A stretch of DNA of 35,185 bases from a virus. Position 1 is the stretch's first letter. Each line of letters starts with the position of its first letter. The position numbers and the translations under genes were made by a program. The notes beneath the pieces are model-generated. The model was not told the DNA's origin and did no database searches. It saw nothing but the letters and a program-made list of their open reading frames with translations. Positions 30,783 to 35,185 of this stretch are shown here, piece after piece. The stretch spans positions 1-35,185 of IMG/VR virus record IMGVR_UViG_3300026484_000104; one strand, 5' to 3'.

Positions 30783-31065
30783 AAGTGCAATACAAACAGA
30801 GATTATAAAATGGTTAAAAACTCTTAAAAAATCTTTTGTATATAAACATGAACCATCACCGAGTGGAATACCAGATATTCATTGCATTTACAAAAGTCAT
30901 AGCTTTTGGTTTGAGGTAAAAAGAACAAAAAATCATAAACCAACACAACTTCAAATATATAATCACAACAAACTTAGAAAAGCTGGTGCAAGTGTTACTG
31001 TTGTTTGGAGTTTAAAACAAGTTAAAGGTATTATTAAGGAGTTTGAAAGGTTAAACCTTTTATAA
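30772..31065 (+). CDS. VRR-NUC nuclease
   Basis: 97 residues. The VRR-NUC signature is clear: E (about 4) in an N-terminal helix MKLESAIQTEIIKWLKTL, then PSGIPDIHCIYKS (Asp), FWFEVKRTKN (Glu, Lys) and QLQIYNHNKLRKAGASVTVVWS. Stand-alone VRR-NUC proteins in phages are Holliday-junction or flap nucleases, usually next to a SNF2-like helicase, as here. Its last codons hold the operator palindrome of the next promoter. Confidence 0.9.
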   Translation: MKLESAIQTEIIKWLKTLKKSFVYKHEPSPSGIPDIHCIYKSHSFWFEVKRTKNHKPTQLQIYNHNKLRKAGASVTVVWSLKQVKGIIKEFERLNLL

Positions 31066-31066
31066 T
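31046..31066 (+). promoter_or_regulatory. Promoter with perfect 15-bp operator palindrome
   Basis: AAAGGTTAAACCTTT (31046-31060, perfect with central A) then TATAAT (31061-31066). It overlaps the end of the VRR-NUC gene. Downstream the leader ends AAAAAGGTTTATT-ATG, like the 54-bp cassette. Confidence 0.6.
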
Positions 31067-31093
31067 TTACACATCTTAATAAAAAGGTTTATT

Positions 31094-31180
31094 ATGAATT
31101 ACAAAAGTTTTGAGTTGTATAAGGCTCATAAAATATTAAGTCTACGTATTAAATTATGTGGATTGATAATAGGAGATTAA
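31094..31180 (+). CDS. Micro-protein, 28 residues
   Basis: ATG 31094 with AAAAAGG upstream, first after the promoter. MNYKSFELYKAHKILSLRIK is followed by a hydrophobic end LCGLIIGD. The AGGAG of the next gene lies in its last codons. Function unknown. Confidence 0.45.
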   Translation: MNYKSFELYKAHKILSLRIKLCGLIIGD

Positions 31181-31182
31181 AA

Positions 31183-31470
31183 GTGCTTAGAATTTGTAGA
31201 TATGTTCCAACACTTGAATATATGCTAGTTGATGATGAAACACCGATGATACTGTGTAAAACATCTGATAAAAAAGAATGTGAACGTATCAAGTTCATGT
31301 TAGAGGAAAGTAGAAAGGATAGAGTGATGAAGCACGATATTAAAAATTTAAAAGAGAAGTTTAGTGATTTTAGATTACGTTTAAAGTATGGTGAGTTTGA
31401 TAACATCTTATTACCAATATCTTTTAGTATTGTTATAATATCAATGATAATTCTAGTAAGAGGTGTTTAA
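31183..31470 (+). CDS. Membrane-anchored small protein
   Basis: I start at GTG 31183 (AGGAGATTAAAA upstream), 95 residues. VLRICRYVPTLEYMLVDDET opens a soluble part with Cys/Lys (CKTSDKKECER), a coiled-coil segment, and a C-terminal membrane helix ILLPISFSIVIISMIILVRG. The topology looks like a tail-anchored inner-membrane protein. No family recognised. Confidence 0.6.
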   Translation: MLRICRYVPTLEYMLVDDETPMILCKTSDKKECERIKFMLEESRKDRVMKHDIKNLKEKFSDFRLRLKYGEFDNILLPISFSIVIISMIILVRGV

Positions 31471-31471
31471 A

Positions 31472-31789
31472 ATGCTTACTATAAAATTTACAGAAAAAAA
31501 AACACCATCTGGTATTCAATTAGAGGCTGTTGCTGAATTAAAAGCTATTGCAACACTTCCTAATTATACTTCAAATAGTATTGATCATAGAAAAATGACT
31601 GAGCAGTATTTAACAAGTAGAATTACAGATGAGTTTTTAAGAGCTAGAGGTGAGTATAAAGTTGTTGAAGCCATTAGAAATCTAAGTGTTTTAGATACAG
31701 AAACTAGACAAATAGCAGTAAGAGTGCTGGAAAATCTCCTACATGAACTTAGAAACCCTGTTATAGAGAAGATAGGATCTAAACAATGA
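31472..31789 (+). CDS. Hypothetical protein, 105 residues
   Basis: ATG 31472 has AAGAGGTGTTTAAA upstream; an earlier in-frame GTG would be inside that site. MLTIKFTEKKTPSGIQLEAV begins a strand-turn, then helical LTSRITDEFLRARGEYKVV and a C-terminus VRVLENLLHELRNPVI. No motif recognised. ATGA couples it to the next gene. Confidence 0.6.
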   Translation: MLTIKFTEKKTPSGIQLEAVAELKAIATLPNYTSNSIDHRKMTEQYLTSRITDEFLRARGEYKVVEAIRNLSVLDTETRQIAVRVLENLLHELRNPVIEKIGSKQ

Positions 31790-32226
31790 CTAAAACTGAA
31801 AAAGCAAAATCTATTATAGTTGGTAGTTTTATATTATATCTTATAAACTCCCTACTTGACGAAACAGAGCAAAACAATGCTACAACTATTCGTTTATTTC
31901 AATTGTTACGTAGTAAAACATCACAAGCTCAAAACAAAGCTTATATTGAACTCTCCAACAAAGCTTGGAGTATGACTATTAAAGATTTTAGTGGAAAAGA
32001 TTATAGAATTGCTATATTTGATGCAGTTGAGAGTTTAGCTTTCGCTGAACAAGATGTATGTACTAAAATGTATGGAAGTAATTTTTTACCATACAGTACA
32101 AGTTTTTGCTATAAGCAAACATCAGATGAAACCTCTAAAGATGTTCTTAAAGAGAGTAGAGAGGTTACTAAAACTCTTATTAAAAATATTCAAAAAGTCG
32201 TATTCGATAACAAAGGAAAATTATGA
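31786..32226 (+). CDS. Hypothetical protein, 146 residues
   Basis: ATG overlaps the previous stop. Helical throughout (KSIIVGSFILYLINSLLDE, TIRLFQLLRSKTSQAQNKAY), with an aromatic/Cys-containing end SFCYKQTSDETS and basic C-terminus. No family recognised. It lies before DUF3310. Confidence 0.6.
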   Translation: MTKTEKAKSIIVGSFILYLINSLLDETEQNNATTIRLFQLLRSKTSQAQNKAYIELSNKAWSMTIKDFSGKDYRIAIFDAVESLAFAEQDVCTKMYGSNFLPYSTSFCYKQTSDETSKDVLKESREVTKTLIKNIQKVVFDNKGKL

Positions 32227-32453
32227 TATATGAACCATTAGATGAAAATGCTTTAAATATACAAGTAGGTGGTGAGCATTATAAAAACTCTACAATACAA
32301 CCTATTGAGTATATATTTAAAAATGATTTAGGTTTTTGTGAGGGTAATGTTATAAAGTATGTAACAAGATATAAAAATAAAAATGGTGTAGAAGATTTGA
32401 AAAAAGCAAAACACTATTTAGAACTACTTATAGAGGAGTTAGAAAATGTTTAA
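32223..32453 (+). CDS. DUF3310 protein
   Basis: 76 residues. The family signature is explicit: VGGEHYKNSTIQPIEYI, then FCEGNVIKYVTRYKNKNG and a C-terminus DLKKAKHYLELLIEEL. DUF3310 proteins are common in phages, sometimes called nucleotide-kinase-like or SaV, with no firm activity. ATG overlaps the preceding stop and it overlaps the next gene by 8 nt. Nearby ThyX-like gene suggests a nucleotide-metabolism context. Confidence 0.85.
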   Translation: MIYEPLDENALNIQVGGEHYKNSTIQPIEYIFKNDLGFCEGNVIKYVTRYKNKNGVEDLKKAKHYLELLIEELENV

Positions 32454-32697
32454 AGTATTTGAAAGAGTTAAAGTTGAAGCTCGTAAACAAATAAGAGATG
32501 ATGTAGATGTTTCATATAATGCTAAATTATGTGTTCAAACATTAATCCTACTTGAAAGTAGTGGATATGATGTTGAAACAGTATTACATGAGGTTTTGAT
32601 GTCTATTGAAACAAATGGATCATATATACCAGATTATGAGGGTAAGTGTAGAGTGAAACCTAACAAAACTCCTAAACTTTTTAAAGAGGATTATTAA
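32446..32697 (+). CDS. Hypothetical protein, 83 residues
   Basis: ATG overlaps the DUF3310 gene. MFKVFERVKVEARKQIRDD, helical with ALIL-type core (KLCVQTLILLESSGYDVETVLHEVLM), then a basic Pro-rich end (CRVKPNKTPKLFKEDY). No family recognised. Confidence 0.55.
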   Translation: MFKVFERVKVEARKQIRDDVDVSYNAKLCVQTLILLESSGYDVETVLHEVLMSIETNGSYIPDYEGKCRVKPNKTPKLFKEDY

Positions 32698-32698
32698 G

Positions 32699-32833
32699 AT
32701 GCAGTTTAAAATAAGTAAAGATGGTAAAGAGTGGGTGTTACATAATGATAACACTTTAACAACTACTAAGTATGGTAGTTTATTCAAATTAGCAAAAGCT
32801 TTGATGAAGTATGCAAAAGGGCAGGGGTTATAA
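32699..32833 (+). CDS. Micro-protein, 44 residues
   Basis: ATG 32699 follows AAAGAGGATTATTAAG. MQFKISKDGKEWVLHNDNT is a small strand-rich unit ending in a basic helix (LFKLAKALMKYAKG). Its end carries the GGGG ribosome site of the next gene. Unknown. Confidence 0.5.
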   Translation: MQFKISKDGKEWVLHNDNTLTTTKYGSLFKLAKALMKYAKGQGL

Positions 32834-32834
32834 A

Positions 32835-33569
32835 ATGAAAGTAGAAGAAATTATATCAAACAGAACCACATTAGAAGATTTAGAGTTATATATTTCTGAT
32901 TTAGCTGGAGTTGTTCGTGATAAAGAACCAAAAAATGCTAAAAAGCTTTTTGAACGTTTATTAACAGAAAGTGTTGGTTATAAAGCAAGTCGTGTACTAG
33001 AATTTTTACCATGTGTCATATATATGGCTATATTGACTCACCATAGTCAATATTTTGGTTTTATGAAAGGTCGTAAATATTACACAAATGCAAGAGAGCT
33101 TTTAAATTGGGGATGGAGTTTGGAACAAGTTTTAAAAGTTGTAGATTTTAAACACTATAAAGCTTTTAAAATTGAAGCTCCATATTTCATATATGGTCAA
33201 ATCTCCACCCATACACAACTCACTACTGTATCTCACTCACAACGATATGCTGAGTGTGATAGAGGGTATTGGAAACCAAATGAAGTAGATACTATTTCTC
33301 AATTTGAATGGAACGAAAACATACTTAACTGGAGTTCTATTGAACTTAAAAATGTTATGAAAAATCATCAAATAACTCGTAAAGAGGTTTTTGATAGAGG
33401 TCACGATATGTTACAAAATAGAGTATTTGTTATCGGAGGTTATACAAATAACTCAAATGCTTGGGAACACTTTATAAAACAACGTACTGATAAACATACA
33501 CAGCTCGAAACACGTGACTTAGTAGAGAATGGTCTTAAACCATTCTTTAAAGATTGTGAGTGGGTTTAA
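32835..33569 (+). CDS. ThyX-like flavin-dependent synthase, altered signature
   Basis: 244 residues from ATG 32835 (AGGGGTTATAAA upstream). The ThyX fold is indicated by two conserved blocks: at 115-138 'APYFIYGQIS...SQRY', aligning over 24 positions with the ThyX core 'aPifvarQwvRHRtasvNeqSqRY', and at 209-230 'AWEHFIKQRTDKHTQLE', the usual 'F..lR....aQ.EiR' end. In ThyX the RHR triplet binds FAD; here it reads THT (125-127) and the N/E pair reads V/S. So the enzyme may have lost, or changed, its chemistry. ThyX makes dTMP from dUMP with CH2-THF and NADPH. Possible roles: thymidylate supply or a modified pyrimidine. Confidence 0.7.
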   Translation: MKVEEIISNRTTLEDLELYISDLAGVVRDKEPKNAKKLFERLLTESVGYKASRVLEFLPCVIYMAILTHHSQYFGFMKGRKYYTNARELLNWGWSLEQVLKVVDFKHYKAFKIEAPYFIYGQISTHTQLTTVSHSQRYAECDRGYWKPNEVDTISQFEWNENILNWSSIELKNVMKNHQITRKEVFDRGHDMLQNRVFVIGGYTNNSNAWEHFIKQRTDKHTQLETRDLVENGLKPFFKDCEWV

Positions 33570-33583
33570 TACACCCACATCAC
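33556..33583. terminator. Hairpin over convergent stop codons
   Basis: GTGAGTGGGT, loop TTAATAC, ACCCAC-A-TCAC: ten pairs with one bulge. It covers the TAA of the ThyX-like gene (plus) and the TAA of the endolysin gene (minus), which share TTAA. As RNA it would form from both directions; no U-run is seen. Confidence 0.45.
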
Positions 33584-33931
33584 TTGTTTAGCTTTACCTT
33601 TATCCACATCACCATGAACAAAATCTCCAGCAACTCCTATACGATTAAAACCAGCACTTAACATACCAAATACAATAGCGAAACGTTCTGTTGAATTATT
33701 ACATCTAATATCAACAGCCTCACACTCTTTAACATCTGTTGTTATATGTGAACTTGTTTCACTACCACCCTCATTTATATTTCGTTTAGGACATCTACAA
33801 GCACTATTGATTATAAAAGGTATTCCAGCTAACCCTCTGGCTTTATCAGTTTTATCTAATAGCTCTTTAGATGGTCTGTTCATCCCACAACCACATTTAC
33901 ACTTAAACTCATCAAATTCAAAATAATTCAT
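33566..33931 (-). CDS. Endolysin, peptidase M15 (L,D/D,D-peptidase type)
   Basis: 121 residues from ATG 33931 (GGAGAAATTACG upstream). Motifs of the M15_3 group: FIINSACRCPKRN, ETSSHI (His), EAVDIRC (Asp), RFAIVFGMLSAGFNRIGV and DFVHGDVDKGKA (His-x-Asp), ending VMWVY. These are zinc-binding residues of VanY/M15 peptidases, which cut peptidoglycan cross-bridges. N-terminus FDEFKCKCGCGMN is the usual opening of phage M15 endolysins. It lies with a holin, so its lysis role is well supported. Confidence 0.92.
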   Translation of the reverse strand: MNYFEFDEFKCKCGCGMNRPSKELLDKTDKARGLAGIPFIINSACRCPKRNINEGGSETSSHITTDVKECEAVDIRCNNSTERFAIVFGMLSAGFNRIGVAGDFVHGDVDKGKAKQVMWVY

Positions 33932-33999
33932 CGTAATTTCTCCAAACACTCATCACATATCATACCATTTTTACACGGTTTTCCACATTCTCTACACAT
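33928..33999 (-). CDS. Cys-rich micro-protein, 23 residues
   Basis: ATG 33999 follows AAAGGTGTTTAAAA (end of holin gene) and its stop overlaps the endolysin ATG (ATGA). MCRECGKPCKNGMICDEC carries CxxC at both ends, a zinc-ribbon-like minimal unit. Overlaps with both neighbours support translation, perhaps as a coupling leader for the endolysin. Confidence 0.55.
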   Translation of the reverse strand: MCRECGKPCKNGMICDECLEKLR

Positions 34000-34001
34000 T
34001 T

Positions 34002-34367
34002 TTAAACACCTTTATTTACATTTTTATAGTTTACACCAAACGAAGCTGTTACTATAACACCCCATGATGTAGTAATTGGTAAGAATAATGATGTCATTTC
34101 AGTTAAGGCTATTCTACCTCCATCAACATCTCCAACACCAAAAGATACTAAAAATACTAAAATTGTAGCTGCAATTAGATAAAAACCATAAGCAACTGAA
34201 GCAAAGATAGATAAATCTCTACGCATCTTGCCATTAGGATCTAAGGTTTTAACCATTATTGCTCTAGCTTCAGCACTTTCTTTATCTGTTTCTATCCACT
34301 CTTTAGCTATATCACCTATTGTAGATGAAACACCACCTGTAAAAATACTTGCTATAGAACTCCACAT
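34002..34367 (-). CDS. Holin, 3TM type
   Basis: 121 residues: MWSSIASIFTGGVSSTIGDI, a soluble/amphipathic segment with KEWIETDKESAEARAIMVKTL, then FASVAYGFYLIAATILVFLVSFG and a second span LPITTSWGVIVTASFGVNY. This matches the 3TMs holin / gene-transfer-agent holin layout (PF11351-like). TAATG couples it with the upstream gene; the endolysin lies downstream. It makes inner-membrane holes for the endolysin. Confidence 0.85.
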   Translation of the reverse strand: MWSSIASIFTGGVSSTIGDIAKEWIETDKESAEARAIMVKTLDPNGKMRRDLSIFASVAYGFYLIAATILVFLVSFGVGDVDGGRIALTEMTSLFLPITTSWGVIVTASFGVNYKNVNKGV

Positions 34368-34906
34368 TATTTATCCTTATTATGTATAAAAACTTTTTCC
34401 ATAAGTAAGCCTGTGTCGTGGCTGTTACTTTTTACTATTTCTGCTAGTACCGTGTTCGTATTCATGTTTTGAATAAACACACCACTAAAACTTACAGCGC
34501 CTAAAATTAAAATACCAACACCCCATCTTATTGTAGCTGGAGTAGGGTAATTACTTTGATTTGCTGCAACATTTTTAATAGCTGTTTGCTGCTCACTTGT
34601 GATTTTAACTATAGATGCTAAATCTTTTGTAATAGCTTCTATATCTTTTGTGAGTAATCTAACACTATTACAACCATCTGTACTGTTTTGAATTTTATAC
34701 AAGTTGGTTATATCATCATGAACACGTTTAAAAGTTTCAGCCACATCTCTATCCATGTTTTCAAGTTTATTACTAAACACTACTTGCTTTGTTAAGAATT
34801 TAGTAATCTCCTCTAATCGTTTATTTGTTTCAGTTTGAGTTACCATTAGATGATCTAAAGTTGTATCATGTTTTGCTAACAAATTTCTAATATCATCCTC
34901 AGACAT
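34367..34906 (-). CDS. Coiled-coil membrane protein in lysis cassette
   Basis: Started at ATG 34906 (TGATG overlap with the gene before, GGAGTTAATTG upstream), 179 residues. A long coiled coil (about residues 5-110: DDIRNLLAKHDTTLDHLMV, KEDIEAITKD-like heptads) precedes one membrane span (RWGVGILILGAVSFSGVFI) and a short C-terminal tail. Such proteins occur next to holins and may be antiholin- or spanin-like, or tail-associated. The exact function cannot be read from the sequence. Confidence 0.6.
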   Translation of the reverse strand: MSEDDIRNLLAKHDTTLDHLMVTQTETNKRLEEITKFLTKQVVFSNKLENMDRDVAETFKRVHDDITNLYKIQNSTDGCNSVRLLTKDIEAITKDLASIVKITSEQQTAIKNVAANQSNYPTPATIRWGVGILILGAVSFSGVFIQNMNTNTVLAEIVKSNSHDTGLLMEKVFIHNKDK

Positions 34907-35184
34907 CAATTAACTCCGTATTTAATCTTATGATAAAATCTAACTGCTTTAACAGCTAAAGCTCGACGTGTAGTCCATTTATCAGCTCTAAACATACCCT
35001 CAAACATATTATCAGCCAACTCATATTTACCTAGGTCAGTTAGATAATCGTGCATAGCAACCATAGGTAAATTACTTGGTAAGTATCTAGGTATGATAAG
35101 AGTGGCGAATAATGGAACATCAGCACCATTAGTCTCATAACCTACTGGTATTGTTATACCCCCAAATGTATAAGGTTCGAGCAC
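34906..35184 (-). CDS. DUF1353-like protein, 5' end uncertain
   Basis: 92 residues to the right edge; a GTG is possible at 35184, but the real start may lie outside. The DUF1353 pattern is clear: GYETNGADVPLFATLIIPR, LPMVAMHDYL (His-Asp) and ADNMFEGMF, followed by basic WTTRRALAVKAVRFYHKIKYG. DUF1353 proteins are small phage proteins often near tail/lysis genes; function is unknown. Confidence 0.8.
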   Translation of the reverse strand: MLEPYTFGGITIPVGYETNGADVPLFATLIIPRYLPSNLPMVAMHDYLTDLGKYELADNMFEGMFRADKWTTRRALAVKAVRFYHKIKYGVN

Positions 35185-35185
35185 T

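Noticed and set aside
32223-32453. Calling the DUF3310 protein a nucleotide kinase
   Set aside because: The 76-residue protein has no Walker A motif; the kinase label is used for the family but not supported by this sequence.

Overview
The window looks like most of the genome of a tailed double-stranded DNA phage with a long non-contractile tail. It has a lambda-type head and tail gene order: small terminase, large terminase, gpW-like, portal, protease/capsid, gpFII-like, major tail, G/GT, tape measure. DNA is strongly AT-rich, genes are packed with ATGA/TAATG/TGATG junctions, and Shine-Dalgarno sites are AGGAG or AAGG. Host is not directly readable; a low-GC Gram-negative such as a Campylobacterota member is a guess. 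I see no integrase, tRNA, rRNA, CRISPR or insertion sequence.

Layout. (1) 1-14034, minus strand: late operon, from terminase (13.4-14.0 kb) through head, tail tube, chaperones and tape measure to tail-tip or fibre proteins and a kelch-like protein cut by the left edge. (2) 14035-14960: a gene-poor tract with the late promoter, GC-rich palindromes and 12-bp repeats (possible cos), and a hierarchical tandem array of two 9-bp units. (3) 14.7-17.7 kb, minus: micro-genes, a Zn-ribbon protein, a small sliding-clamp-like protein and a displaced gpZ-like tail protein. (4) 17.7-18.25 kb: gene-free iteron tract, candidate origin. (5) 18.25-20.39 kb, minus: primase-polymerase/SF3 helicase. (6) 20.39-20.84 kb: control region with a small ribbon-helix-helix (RHH) regulator and divergent promoters. 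(7) 20.84-33.57 kb, plus: early/middle genes (gp2.5-like SSB, family B DNA polymerase, flap exonuclease, intein-split DNA cytosine methyltransferase, SF2 helicase, second RHH, VRR-NUC, DUF3310, ThyX-like enzyme). (8) 33.57-35.18 kb, minus: M15 endolysin, Cys-rich micro-protein, holin, coiled-coil membrane protein and DUF1353 cut by the right edge. If the genome is circular or permuted, these lysis genes would continue the late operon that leaves the left edge.

How it fits together. The plus-strand genes supply a replication set (SSB, PolB, flap nuclease, helicase, nuclease), joined by the minus-strand primase/helicase and clamp-like protein. A palindromic word GTTWAAC, best form AAAGGTTAAACCTTT, sits in or beside the -10/-35 region of almost every promoter I can recognise: late, primase, RHH gene, rightward early, 24.65, 26.92 and 31.05 kb. 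That suggests one regulator, most simply the 48-residue RHH protein, acting on the whole genome. The most unusual gene is the cytosine C5 methyltransferase, whose catalytic PCQ motif is split exactly before the cysteine by a 344-residue intein with a LAGLIDADG endonuclease domain.
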